Source of the DNA: Actinobacteria bacterium UBA5176
GTDB lineage: Bacteria; Actinomycetota; UBA4738
Assembly: GCA_002413305.1 (NCBI GenBank)
Contig: DHWS01000163.1
Location: 15,415 to 31,598 of the forward strand
Length of the DNA stretch: 16,184 nucleotides
Direction of reading: 5' to 3'
Numbering within the stretch: the first letter of the stretch is position 1; each line of letters opens with the position of its first letter. The notes beneath the pieces are model-generated. The model saw nothing but the letters and a program-made list of their open reading frames with translations, made no database searches and was not told where the DNA came from. This document shows positions 7,469 through 14,769 of the stretch, in pieces. The position numbers and the translations under genes are program-made.

Positions 7469-10389
7469 CTCGGGCCCTCCGCGATCGGGAACAGCTCGCC
7501 GCCTTCGGGGAACAGTGGACACAGCGTCTTGAAGCGGCAGAACCAGCAGTTCGCCGCGGGGCTCGGCCGGTAGCTCTCGCTCTCCAGCAGCTCGCCGAGA
7601 CGCCCGATCAGTCCGCCGAGACGCTCGGTCATCAGCTGCTCGTACTCCCCCCGGACCCTGTCCGTGATCGGGAGCTGGGCGACGGCGAACGGCGCGGCAG
7701 CGGCCTGGTTCCGCTTCGGCGGATCCCGGAGGTACGCGAGCTCGACCGCCTTCACCGGGCGAAAGGCGGCGAGCTCTTCGGCCCGGTTCACCGCCAGGTA
7801 GTACATGCCGAGCTGGAGGTTCTCCTCGGGCTTCAGGACGTCCGCTGCCCGCCCGGTCTTGTAGTCGGTGATCAGCGTGCCGCCCCCGGCCCGGCCGATC
7901 CGGTCGATGTAGCCCGTCACCGTCGCGCCGTCGGATTCGAATTGGAACCGGACCTCGACGGCGAGGGCCTCCGCGGAGCCGTAGTGCCGGAACCAGTCCG
8001 GGAGCATCTTGCCGACCACCAGGCGGCGGAACGCGTCGGAAACCGCGTGAGAGGGGAACTCCTGCTCCCGCCACCGGTGCTCGGCCGCGGCGACCAGGGC
8101 CTCCGTGGTGCGTTCGACCAGCCCGTTCTCGCAGTCCTCGATGATGCGGTGCACGAGGTGGCCGACCCACGCGTGGTAGCCGGCCCGGTCCTCCAATCCC
8201 AACTCCTCCCCGAGCACGTATTGCAGCTCGCAGTTCTCGAGCGTGCTGAGCTTCGAATACGAGGTTCGGACCTGTTCGTGGAGCGGCCGGTCCGACGCCG
8301 TCCAGTCGCGCTGGAACCACCACCCGCGGGGATCGATGGGGAGGCTCACCAGACCCGTGAGCGCGGCCAGGCGGTCCCAGGCGGGCGCTCCCGCGTCGGC
8401 CAGCCTCCGCCGCCAGGCGGCCGCGGCCTCGGCCACCGACAGGGGGTCCGGGAACGGGCCGGCCGGAGCGGTACGCCAGTGTATGCCGAGCTCGGCAACG
8501 AACCTCGATCGCGCGGCGAGCCCCGCATCCTCGCCGTGCGGATCGCTGGCCATGAGCAGGACCCGCCGGCGGGCCCGCCCGAGCACCACGTCGAACAACC
8601 GGCGTTCGTCCTTCAGCCGCAGCCGGTTGCGTTCGGACTGGCTGGTCCGTCCCTGCAGCATGGCCAGGTCGAACAGCGGCTCGGGGCGGGACAGGCTGGG
8701 GAAGTTCCCCTCCATCGCTCCGGCTACGATCACCGTGTCGAACTCGAGCCCGGCGGTGGCGTGGGCGGTGAGGACTCGTACCGCGTCGGCCTCGCTCGCA
8801 CCCTCGCCGGCGAGGCCCGGCCCCTCTTCTCCCGCTTCGAGCAGGTCGAGGAACGAACCCACCGACCGGTCCGAGCCCTCGTCGGCGCGCGAGACGGAGT
8901 CCGCGAACGTGAGGACCGCCGCCAGCGACCGGCGGGCCTCCTGGGAGACATCCGCGGCCTGGACCAGACGCCGGGAGTAGGGAAGCTCGCGCCACAGCGT
9001 CGCGAACGCGTCGAGGGCCGAACGGCCGGCGACGGCCTCCGACGCGGCGAGGACCTCCCGCAGCGAGGCGAGACCGGCCGCCTCACCGGCGTCGAGCCCC
9101 TCATCCTGGAACACCGCGCGCCACGGAGGGTCGCCGGCCGCCCTCGCCGCCCGGACCAGCCCACGAGCCGCGGCTGGCGAGAGGCGAGCCAGTTCCGACG
9201 TCAGGACCGATTCGACCAGTCCGTCTCGTTCGGCCGGCCGGGCCAGCCACCGAAGGGCCAGGAGATACGGGAACGTGGCCGGCTCACCCAGGAGCGACAG
9301 GCCACCCTCTGGGGTGACCCGGGGAACACCGGCGTCGTCGAGCGCCCGCACGAGGCCACCGAGGTGCGAACCCTGCCGGCGGACCACCACCGCCATGTTC
9401 CTCCACGCGACCCCGTCCTCGATGTGGACCCGACGCAGTTCCCGGGCGATGGCGGCGTGCTCCTCGGACGTGTGCGCCGTGGACCATGCCTCGACCGTCG
9501 CCCCCTGAGGGCTCCGGTGCCGGGTCCGGAGCTCGACGTGGCCCGCATTGGGCAGGTGCTCGACGAACGCCCGCAACGGCTCGTCGGTGGTGCCCTGGAA
9601 CGAGTAGACGTGGGAACCGAGGTCGCCGGCGACCACCAGCGTCTCCCCCATTGAGTGCACGATCAGCGACTCCTCGGAGAACGTGGCCTCCTGGTAGTCG
9701 TCGACCAGCAGGTGGTCGAACAGCGGCTCAGCACGCCCGGCCGCCGCGGCCGCCTGTACGACGAGTCCGGCGAAGTCGACCGCACCGAGCTCGCCGAGCA
9801 CGTCCAGGTACCGCCGGTAGAACTCGGCCAGCTCCAGCCATCCCGAGGTGCCGCTCCGGCCGGCACGCGACGCGAGCTGCGCTGGATCCACCAGCGACTC
9901 CTGGGCGCGGAGCACGAACTGGCGGACCCCGTCGGCGAACCCACGAAGCCGGAGCATCCCGGCGAACGCCGGCCATTCGACCGGATCCTCTCCCTGCAGG
10001 AGCTCCCGGACCCGGGCGAACTGGTCGAAGGCGGTCAGGACCTCGGGCGGGCGCTCGTATCCCAGGGCGTCGAACCGCAGGGAGAGCGTGTGGTAGGCCA
10101 GCGCATGGACCGTCATCACCCGCACGTCGGGGAGCGCACGGCGAAGCCGGTCCAGGATGGCCGCCCGGGACATCCGCCGGGCGGACTTCGTTCGGACCAC
10201 CAAGCCGACCCGCTCGGGGTCCGCGCCCCCCTCGACAAGCCGGGCGAAGCGCTCCCTGAGCACGACAGTCTTGCCGGTGCCGGCTGCCCCGCTGACCAGC
10301 AGCGGACCTCGTTCGTGCTCGAGCACCAGGCGCTGACCTTCGTCGGGCACGAAGGCGGGGACGGTGTCGAGCTCCTCGATGGTGGTCAC
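7465..10389 (-). CDS. adnA: AdnA-like helicase-nuclease subunit with degenerate motor motifs
   Basis: A 974-residue partner of the downstream AdnB. The motor keeps Walker A (GAAGTGKT, 34-41), but other motifs depart from consensus. Walker B is DDYQEA (D230-D231) instead of DExQDT. Motif III reads GDLGSHVYSFQGT. Motif V reads HATAGLEFD, with A546 where Lys is normal. Motif VI reads VVLGRARRR rather than VALTRAR. The nuclease looks complete: H747 in GHLVHRIIED, D829 in GYIDRI, D842 and K844 in ITDYKTG, and a C720/C948/C951/C957 iron-sulfur cluster with CxxCx5C spacing. The start GTG 10389 is the first possible start because an in-frame TAG lies just upstream. It is slightly shorter than mycobacterial AdnA (about 1050). 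AddB was considered, but equal-sized motor-nuclease partners and an AdnB neighbour favour AdnA. The gene lies 43 bases after the 134-residue protein gene. Confidence 0.9.
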   Translation of the reverse strand: MTTIEELDTVPAFVPDEGQRLVLEHERGPLLVSGAAGTGKTVVLRERFARLVEGGADPERVGLVVRTKSARRMSRAAILDRLRRALPDVRVMTVHALAYHTLSLRFDALGYERPPEVLTAFDQFARVRELLQGEDPVEWPAFAGMLRLRGFADGVRQFVLRAQESLVDPAQLASRAGRSGTSGWLELAEFYRRYLDVLGELGAVDFAGLVVQAAAAAGRAEPLFDHLLVDDYQEATFSEESLIVHSMGETLVVAGDLGSHVYSFQGTTDEPLRAFVEHLPNAGHVELRTRHRSPQGATVEAWSTAHTSEEHAAIARELRRVHIEDGVAWRNMAVVVRRQGSHLGGLVRALDDAGVPRVTPEGGLSLLGEPATFPYLLALRWLARPAERDGLVESVLTSELARLSPAAARGLVRAARAAGDPPWRAVFQDEGLDAGEAAGLASLREVLAASEAVAGRSALDAFATLWRELPYSRRLVQAADVSQEARRSLAAVLTFADSVSRADEGSDRSVGSFLDLLEAGEEGPGLAGEGASEADAVRVLTAHATAGLEFDTVIVAGAMEGNFPSLSRPEPLFDLAMLQGRTSQSERNRLRLKDERRLFDVVLGRARRRVLLMASDPHGEDAGLAARSRFVAELGIHWRTAPAGPFPDPLSVAEAAAAWRRRLADAGAPAWDRLAALTGLVSLPIDPRGWWFQRDWTASDRPLHEQVRTSYSKLSTLENCELQYVLGEELGLEDRAGYHAWVGHLVHRIIEDCENGLVERTTEALVAAAEHRWREQEFPSHAVSDAFRRLVVGKMLPDWFRHYGSAEALAVEVRFQFESDGATVTGYIDRIGRAGGGTLITDYKTGRAADVLKPEENLQLGMYYLAVNRAEELAAFRPVKAVELAYLRDPPKRNQAAAAPFAVAQLPITDRVRGEYEQLMTERLGGLIGRLGELLESESYRPSPAANCWFCRFKTLCPLFPEGGELFPIAEGPR

Positions 10390-10432
10390 GGGCGCATGCT
10401 ACTCCCGAGGTACGACACCCCGGATGCCCAGG

Positions 10433-10837
10433 TCAACGGGCCGTTTCGCCGGCCTCCCGCTCGATGGGCCCGGCCTGGGACGCGTTCACCCGGTGCGCGA
10501 CCTGATCGGCGAACGTCCGGTACGCCCCAGCCGGATCCCACCCCATGGTTCCCTCCTCCTCAGCCACGAACCGGACCTCGAGGACTTCGTCCCGGGCTCG
10601 GGTCTGCGCAGCGGAGCGGAACCACTGGAGGCTCCCGGGCGGCAGGACCAGCGGCCCGGACGTACCGAAGGAACGCTGGGAGGGATCGTCGACCACGATC
10701 GGGGCGGAGTGGAAGATGCGAGCAAGCGCGGCGCGCCCCCGGTCATCGGTCGCCCCTGTCAGGAGCCCGCGTTCGGTCCACCGGGCCCAGGCGACCGGTT
10801 CGTCACCATCTTCCTTGCGATAGAACTCGGCGCGCAC
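10433..10837 (-). CDS. uncharacterised 134-residue protein encoded just upstream of adnA
   Basis: I do not recognise a named family. The start is GTG 10837, reading MRAEFYRKEDGDEPVAWARW, with AAGGGG 8 bases upstream and AAGAGG nearer. The N-terminal half looks like a small beta sheet (AEFYRK, AWARW, GLLTG). The centre is the most protein-like part: AALARIFHSAPIVVDDPS, then GTSGPLVLPPGSLQWFRSAA, followed by a beta strand LEVRFV. The C-terminus (residues about 95-134) holds GWDPAGAYRTFADQVAHRV and a charged tail. There is no signal peptide, membrane segment, cysteine pair or obvious catalytic motif, so it should be cytosolic. The gap to adnA is 43 bases and to the upstream dehI-like gene 64 bases, so cotranscription is likely. 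A larger frame reaching 10984 exists, but its first 49 residues are Arg/Pro-rich and overlap the neighbour. Confidence 0.78.
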   Translation of the reverse strand: MRAEFYRKEDGDEPVAWARWTERGLLTGATDDRGRAALARIFHSAPIVVDDPSQRSFGTSGPLVLPPGSLQWFRSAAQTRARDEVLEVRFVAEEEGTMGWDPAGAYRTFADQVAHRVNASQAGPIEREAGETAR

Positions 10838-10901
10838 GTCCTCTTCCCCTTGCCTCCTCTCGCGACCGTCATCCCCTCGCTCAGGGACTCGGCCCTCGCC
10901 C

Positions 10902-11795
10902 TCACGATTCGACGCCGACGTCCGGTGCACCGAGCAGGACCCACACGGCCGCGGCGGCCAGCGTCTGGGCGGCCATCGAGGCATCCCAGACGGCCAGGAC
11001 GTCCTGCAGCAGGACCCGGTCGTCGTCGCTGAACCCGCGCGCCTTCAGCGCCGTCCACTGGAGTTCCACGGGATGCGGGAGCGTGGCGATCCCGGCCAGC
11101 ACGACCCGCCGGAGCCGCACGGTGGTCTCGTTCCAGGGCCGGGTACCGGGCAACCTGCCCAGCGATCCCCACAGCGTGTCGAGCGCGGCGGGCCACCGGG
11201 CGAACAGCCGGAGCGGCGTGGGCGGAGCCGGGGTGCCGAACGCTTCAGCCGACTGCTCGAGGACGCCGCGGGCATCGTCCGGTGAGGGGTGGAAGGACAT
11301 CCACCGCTGCCACTCGGGAACCCCTCGGCGGATGGGGGGTTCCTCGCGGCCCGTGCCGGCGATGCGGTCACGGCGGGCCGCCCGGTACATAGCGTGCACC
11401 ACCACCTGCACCTTCGGCGCGGCGAGATAGCCGGCCTTTGCCGACTCCTCGATGCGCCGCACTTCTTCCTCGGCGAGTTCGTCCTGAAGGCCTTTGAGCA
11501 CCGGAGGGGTGTCGAACCAGGTCCGAACGCTCTCGACGGCCTCGGTCCGGAGCACGCGGGCGAGCGATAGGAAGCTCTTGCCCACGTTCGGGCGGACGGC
11601 GGACCACGCGGCGGTGAAGAACGCCGGGTTCTGGGCGGCGGCCTCGATGGCCGGGTCGAGCCAGCCCACCCGAAGCGTCTGCCGGATGTCCTCCCGCACG
11701 GCTCCGAGCACGGTCGCCTGCTCGTGGAGGACCTGAGGGGACGGACCGCTCACCGGCGACGTGGCGGTCCGAGGCGAGGGCCCGGGGACGTTCAT
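10902..11795 (-). CDS. DehI-like (halocarboxylic acid dehydrogenase DehI family) all-helical protein
   Basis: A 297-residue, almost entirely helical protein built as an imperfect internal duplication. The first half has NPAFFTAAWSAVRPNVGKSF, the second ARWPAALDTLWGSLG, each followed by a helix rich in Leu/Arg/Ala (ARVLRTEAVE; VRLRRVVLAGIATLPHP). This duplicated xxWPA..W..L pattern is what I associate with the DehI family, named for a 2-haloacid dehalogenase. Most actinobacterial members have no proven substrate, so dehalogenation should not be assumed. FHPSPDDA links the halves. The start is uncertain. ATG 11795 is used here. ATG 11864 is in frame and adds 23 unconserved residues, but it sits 2 bases after a TAGGCT -10-like hexamer, which would put the transcription start inside the coding sequence. 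It heads the dehI-small protein-adnA-adnB cluster and diverges from a Crp/Fnr regulator gene. Confidence 0.72.
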   Translation of the reverse strand: MNVPGPSPRTATSPVSGPSPQVLHEQATVLGAVREDIRQTLRVGWLDPAIEAAAQNPAFFTAAWSAVRPNVGKSFLSLARVLRTEAVESVRTWFDTPPVLKGLQDELAEEEVRRIEESAKAGYLAAPKVQVVVHAMYRAARRDRIAGTGREEPPIRRGVPEWQRWMSFHPSPDDARGVLEQSAEAFGTPAPPTPLRLFARWPAALDTLWGSLGRLPGTRPWNETTVRLRRVVLAGIATLPHPVELQWTALKARGFSDDDRVLLQDVLAVWDASMAAQTLAAAAVWVLLGAPDVGVES

Positions 11796-11866
11796 CCGGT
11801 GGCCTGCGTCATGTCGATGGTCCTCGGCACGGCTCGAACCCGCACGTCGTGGGGCATCCGACATCG

Positions 11867-11872
11867 AGCCTA
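11867..11872 (-). promoter_or_regulatory. candidate -10 element (TAGGCT) for the dehI-adnAB cluster
   Basis: Minus-strand TAGGCT lies 71 bases upstream of the chosen ATG 11795. It resembles TANNNT, and transcription would begin near 11860. No clear -35 is seen. It faces away from the plus-strand TAGACT at 11929 across about 57 bases, so the two promoters share one regulatory segment. Confidence 0.35.
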
Positions 11873-11913
11873 GCAGCCGCGTCGAGGGCCGAAGGCCTGG
11901 CCTGCGGAGTCGT

Positions 11914-11925
11914 GTCGTAGGCGAC
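11914..11925. promoter_or_regulatory. short inverted repeat in the divergent promoter, possible operator
   Basis: GTCG-TAGG-CGAC is a 4-bp dyad just upstream of the -10-like TAGACT of the Crp/Fnr gene. A second dyad-rich stretch (GGCCgaaGGCC, beginning near 11887) lies to its left. The positions suit an operator for an autoregulating Crp/Fnr protein, but the arms are short and neither matches TGTGA-N6-TCACA, so this is weak. Confidence 0.2.
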
Positions 11926-11928
11926 GGA

Positions 11929-11934
11929 TAGACT
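11929..11934 (+). promoter_or_regulatory. candidate -10 element (TAGACT) for the Crp/Fnr gene at 11958
   Basis: TAGACT fits TANNNT and sits 24 bases before the GTG start, leaving room for the strong ribosome binding site at 11942-11950. The -35 region is not convincing. Confidence 0.35.
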
Positions 11935-11941
11935 CCAGACC

Positions 11942-11950
11942 GGAGAGGGG
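11942..11950 (+). promoter_or_regulatory. ribosome binding site of the Crp/Fnr gene at 11958
   Basis: GGAGAGGGG ends 7 bases before GTG 11958. A GTG at 11951 is in another frame that does not encode the Crp fold, so this site supports 11958. Confidence 0.6.
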
Positions 11951-11957
11951 GTGCTTC

Positions 11958-12878
11958 GTGGAACCCGTCGATCGAGCCTCTCTCCCCCTCGAACGGAGAC
12001 CGGTGCTGGCCCCGGGATCCAGACCGGCGGGCTCCGGCGTACCGCGAGCCTCGACCTCCCTGTGGGGCGCGCTCCGGGCTCTGCCGGGGTCAAACGCCCG
12101 GGTCGCCGCGACCGGCGAGGTCGTGGTGGCCCTTGGCCGGGCGAGCCCGTCCCTGTACGTGGTCGAGCGTGGTGCGGTGGCGGTCGGGTGGACAGGTCCC
12201 TCTGGGCGCCGGGCACTGATAGGGGTCCTCGGCCCTGGCGAGGTGTTCGGCCACGAGGGATTCCTGCTCGAACCGCTCACAGGACGGCTGCTGCCGGAGG
12301 TCCGGGCGCTCGTGCGGACCGAGCTGGTCCGTGTCCCGGCGGCCGAGGCTTGGTTGGCGGCCGGCCGGGAACCGGAGGTGGCCCGGATGCTGATCGGCGC
12401 GCTGACCCGTCGGTCATCGCGGCTCGAACGCCAGCTGGCCCGGACGCTGACCCTCCCGCTCGCGGAGCGGCTGCTCGACACGCTGGCAGAGCTGGCCACG
12501 ATCGCGGGCAGGGAGTCGGCCGGGTGGCGGACGATCGACGTCCCGCTGACCCAGGAAGCGCTCGCCTCGCTGGTCGGGGTCACGCGGGAGAGTGTGAACC
12601 GCGCGTTCCGTGCGCTGGCGAGGAAGGGTCTTCTCCGCAGGAGAGGCCGGCTCTACTCGGTCGCGGACGGCGTCACCCGCCCGGACGTATCGGCCTCCCT
12701 GCGAGGGGAGGGGGTCGATGCCGCGGCCCCACCGGCTTTCGGCCTCCGGGACCGGGCGCGCTTCGATGCGGAGGCCAGCGCGAACCTCCCTTCCGACGGA
12801 TCCCCTTCGGGAAGCACGCGGCCCTCCTCCTCGAGCTTAACGAGGTGGGCCAGCACCGACCGAGCGGCGATGGGATGA
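11958..12878 (+). CDS. second Crp/Fnr family transcriptional regulator, with a C-terminal extension antisense to its neighbour
   Basis: A 306-residue frame. Residues 1-34 are an unconserved lead. About 35-150 form a cyclic-nucleotide-binding-like fold (SLYVVERGAVAVG, IGVLGPGEVFGHEGFLL). A dimerisation helix follows (ARMLIGALTRRSSRLERQL), then a Crp-type winged helix starting at residue 197 (LTQEALASLVGVTRESVNRA), ending GLLRRRGRLYSV near residue 235. The remaining roughly 70 residues (VADGVTRPDVSASL onward) have no family counterpart. They run 226 bases into the oppositely oriented hydrolase gene, with Ser/Arg-rich composition. Either the normal stop was lost or the tail is genuine. No cysteine cluster is seen and the effector is unknown. 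The start GTG 11958 has a strong ribosome binding site. It diverges from the dehI-adnAB cluster, which it may regulate (inference). Confidence 0.88.
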   Translation: MEPVDRASLPLERRPVLAPGSRPAGSGVPRASTSLWGALRALPGSNARVAATGEVVVALGRASPSLYVVERGAVAVGWTGPSGRRALIGVLGPGEVFGHEGFLLEPLTGRLLPEVRALVRTELVRVPAAEAWLAAGREPEVARMLIGALTRRSSRLERQLARTLTLPLAERLLDTLAELATIAGRESAGWRTIDVPLTQEALASLVGVTRESVNRAFRALARKGLLRRRGRLYSVADGVTRPDVSASLRGEGVDAAAPPAFGLRDRARFDAEASANLPSDGSPSGSTRPSSSSLTRWASTDRAAMG

Positions 12879-13543
12879 AGCTCTTTCGGGTAGTCGCCGT
12901 AGATCGCGGGAACCAGCTCGGCCGGCGTGCGGGGGCCGTTGCCCAGACCCTCCAGCACCTGTCGTTCGCGCAGCTCGCGGTGGTCGAGGTACTCCTCGAG
13001 CTTGGCCGTTCCCTCCCAAACGGCCGGCCCGTGTCCGGGAAGCAGGACGCGGGGTCGGAGCTCCCGCATGGCTCGAAGGGAGCGGAGGTAGTCGGCCAGG
13101 CGGCCCTCCGGAGGATCGATCACGCTCGTTCCCCGCCCCAGCACGGCGTCTCCTGTGAACAGCAGACCGAGCTCGGGCTGGTGGAAGACCGTGTGGTCGG
13201 CCGTGTGTCCCGGGGTGTGGACGGCGTGGAGCCGCGCCTCGCCCGCTCCGAACACCTGGCCGTCGGTAAGTGGCCGTTCGTCACCTCGCGGAGCGAAGGC
13301 GAAGATGGGCGCCCCGCTGGCGGCGGCGAGGGCGCCGGCCGCGGGGGCGTGGTCCGGATGATGGTGTGTGAGGAGGATGAGGAGCGCCTCGCCCGCTTCC
13401 CGCAGGACCTCGCGGACGTGCCCTTCGTCGGGCGGCCCCGGATCGATCACGATGGAGGGGGCATCGCCGACGATCCAGGTGTTCGTCCCCTGGAGCGTGT
13501 ACGGTCCGGCGTTGGGGGCCAGCACGCGACGGATCCTGGGCAT
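12653..13543 (-). CDS. metallo-beta-lactamase-fold hydrolase, LACTB2-like with winged-helix C-terminus
   Basis: A 296-residue dinuclear-zinc hydrolase of the MBL fold. The opening NAGPYTLQGTNTWIVG and THHHPDH (HxHxDH ligands H60, H62, D64, H65) are followed by HTPGHTADH, FTGDAVLG and LLPGHGP, the remaining metal ligands in order. From about residue 185 a helical/winged-helix segment (YLDHRELRERQVLEGL, ARSVLAHLVKLEEEGRV) matches the C-terminal domain of LACTB2-like proteins, some of which are endoribonucleases and others thioesterase or glyoxalase-like; the substrate cannot be told. The last roughly 40 residues are basic and Ser/Pro-rich, overlapping the tail of the facing Crp/Fnr gene. The start ATG 13543 has GAGGG 7 bases upstream. 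It diverges from the methyltransferase gene across 122 bases. Confidence 0.92.
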   Translation of the reverse strand: MPRIRRVLAPNAGPYTLQGTNTWIVGDAPSIVIDPGPPDEGHVREVLREAGEALLILLTHHHPDHAPAAGALAAASGAPIFAFAPRGDERPLTDGQVFGAGEARLHAVHTPGHTADHTVFHQPELGLLFTGDAVLGRGTSVIDPPEGRLADYLRSLRAMRELRPRVLLPGHGPAVWEGTAKLEEYLDHRELRERQVLEGLGNGPRTPAELVPAIYGDYPKELHPIAARSVLAHLVKLEEEGRVLPEGDPSEGRFALASASKRARSRRPKAGGAAASTPSPRREADTSGRVTPSATE

Positions 13544-13657
13544 CGGTCAGCCCTCGGCGACCCGCGGTGGCGAAGGTACGGCCTCCGGCGGCCTGGGGGG
13601 ATCCGTGGAGAAACTCGGTGATAGCGGCCAGCTGTGCATCCGGGAATGATGGCAGAG

Positions 13658-13663
13658 TAGGCT
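13658..13663 (+). promoter_or_regulatory. TAGGCT hexamer directly before the methyltransferase start
   Basis: TAGGCT ends 2 bases before ATG 13666. It matches the -10-like hexamers seen upstream of two other genes, but the spacing is too short for ordinary leaderless initiation at this ATG, and the internal AGG could act as a weak ribosome binding site instead. Role undecided. Confidence 0.25.
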
Positions 13664-13665
13664 GG

Positions 13666-14760
13666 ATGGACGGCGACGGGGTCTCGCTCGCCGAACGGCT
13701 GCGTTCGACCATCGCTTCGGGCGGACCGATCCCTTTCGCCCGGTTCATGGAGGCGGCGCTCTACGATCCCGACGAGGGCTTCTACGAGCAGCGCCGGATC
13801 GGTGAACGGGCCGACTTCGTGACGAGCCCGCACGTTTCGCCGGCTTTCGGCGAACTCCTCGCGCGGCAGATCGAGGAGTACCGCGAGCTCCTCGGCGATC
13901 CGGCGTCCTTCACCGTGGTCGAAGCCGGTGCCGGCGACGGGACGCTCGCCCGGCAGCTCATGGAGCGCCTCCCTGAACGAGCCGGACGGCGCGTCAGGTA
14001 CATCGCGATCGAACGAAGCTCCCACTACCGGGAGCAGCTGCGAGCGATCCCCGGCCTCGAGGTGGCCGGTTCGCTCCGGTCGTTCGGCAGGATCGAGAGC
14101 GGCTGCCTGATCGCCAACGAGGTCCTGGACAACCTCCCCTTCGCCCGGCTGCGCCACGTCGCCAGGGGATGGGCGGAGCTCTTCGTCGGGATGGACGGCG
14201 CCGGGCGGTTCGTACTGGTCGAAGGATCACCGTCGTCCCCTTCGCTGCTGGCCCACCTGCGGCACGCCCCGCCTGGGACGGAGGTTGCCGTGTCGCTCGC
14301 TGCGTTCGACTTCCTCGACGCACTGGCCTCCCTGTTCAGGCGCGGCTACGCGCTCCTGATCGACTATGGCTACCGGGGGGCGAGCGAGCGGGCCACACCC
14401 GTCCACGGGTATCGCACCCACACCATCGACCTCGAGGTGCTGGACGCGCCGGGCGCCAGGGACATCACCGCGGGGATCGACGTCGATGCCCTCGCCGCGC
14501 ACGCCCGGGCAAGGGGCCTGGCCGTGTTCGGCCCGGTCACCCAGCGAGACGGCCTCCTGGCCCTCGGATTCGCCGAGCTCGACGAAGCCGGGCGCCGTCG
14601 GCAGGTCGAAGCGATCGACGCCCGGCGCGGTATCGAGAGCGTCCGGATCTTCTCGAACCGGAACCGGGCGCGGCAGCTGATCGCGAACGAAGGGCTTGGC
14701 GGGTTCTGGTTCCTGGGCCTGGGGATCGGGACCGACGCTCGCCCCCGAGCGTTTCGCTAG
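13666..14760 (+). CDS. MidA/NDUFAF7-type class I SAM-dependent methyltransferase (COG1565)
   Basis: A 364-residue Rossmann methyltransferase. Family landmarks appear in order: GPIPFARFMEAALYDPDEGF near the N-terminus; FVTSPHVSPAFGELLA; SAM-binding EAGAGDG at 86-92; YIAIERSSHYREQL; ANEVLDNLPFARL; LLIDYGYRG; and THTIDLEVLDAPGARDIT followed by GIDVDAL. These match COG1565, whose human member NDUFAF7 symmetrically dimethylates an arginine of the complex I subunit NDUFS2 (NuoD homologue) during early assembly. Here the gene converges on nuoD with 31 bases between stops, so NuoD is the obvious candidate substrate, though bacterial members are little studied. ATG 13666 fits the family start. The frame extends to ATG 13567 but adds 33 unconserved residues. 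Confidence 0.92.
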   Translation: MDGDGVSLAERLRSTIASGGPIPFARFMEAALYDPDEGFYEQRRIGERADFVTSPHVSPAFGELLARQIEEYRELLGDPASFTVVEAGAGDGTLARQLMERLPERAGRRVRYIAIERSSHYREQLRAIPGLEVAGSLRSFGRIESGCLIANEVLDNLPFARLRHVARGWAELFVGMDGAGRFVLVEGSPSSPSLLAHLRHAPPGTEVAVSLAAFDFLDALASLFRRGYALLIDYGYRGASERATPVHGYRTHTIDLEVLDAPGARDITAGIDVDALAAHARARGLAVFGPVTQRDGLLALGFAELDEAGRRRQVEAIDARRGIESVRIFSNRNRARQLIANEGLGGFWFLGLGIGTDARPRAFR

Positions 14761-14769
14761 CACCCGCCG

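Noticed and set aside
4733..7573. 946-codon open frame on the plus strand opposite adnB
   Set aside because: Its translation is Arg/Gly/Leu/Pro-rich text without motifs, and the opposite strand encodes a complete helicase-nuclease with every catalytic motif. Long antisense frames are expected at this GC content.
4142..10389. AddAB or a Cas4-type nuclease system instead of AdnAB
   Set aside because: Both proteins are full motor-nuclease fusions of similar size, each with CxxCx5C clusters, and are adjacent as in AdnAB. AddB-type partners lack this motor layout, and no CRISPR repeats or cas genes are present.
7942..11430. Two long plus-strand frames (7942-9654 and 9655-11430) opposite adnA, the small protein and the dehI-like gene
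   Set aside because: These are antisense shadows of genes with recognisable domains. There is no ribosome binding site or family motif.
11951..13621. 556-codon plus-strand frame across the Crp/Fnr and hydrolase genes
   Set aside because: It begins at a GTG 7 bases before the true Crp start but in another frame, and encodes Arg/Gly-rich low-complexity sequence.
13567..13665. Upstream start for the methyltransferase at ATG 13567
   Set aside because: The extra 33 residues do not resemble the family N-terminus, which begins close to the conserved GPIPFARFM segment, as it does from ATG 13666.
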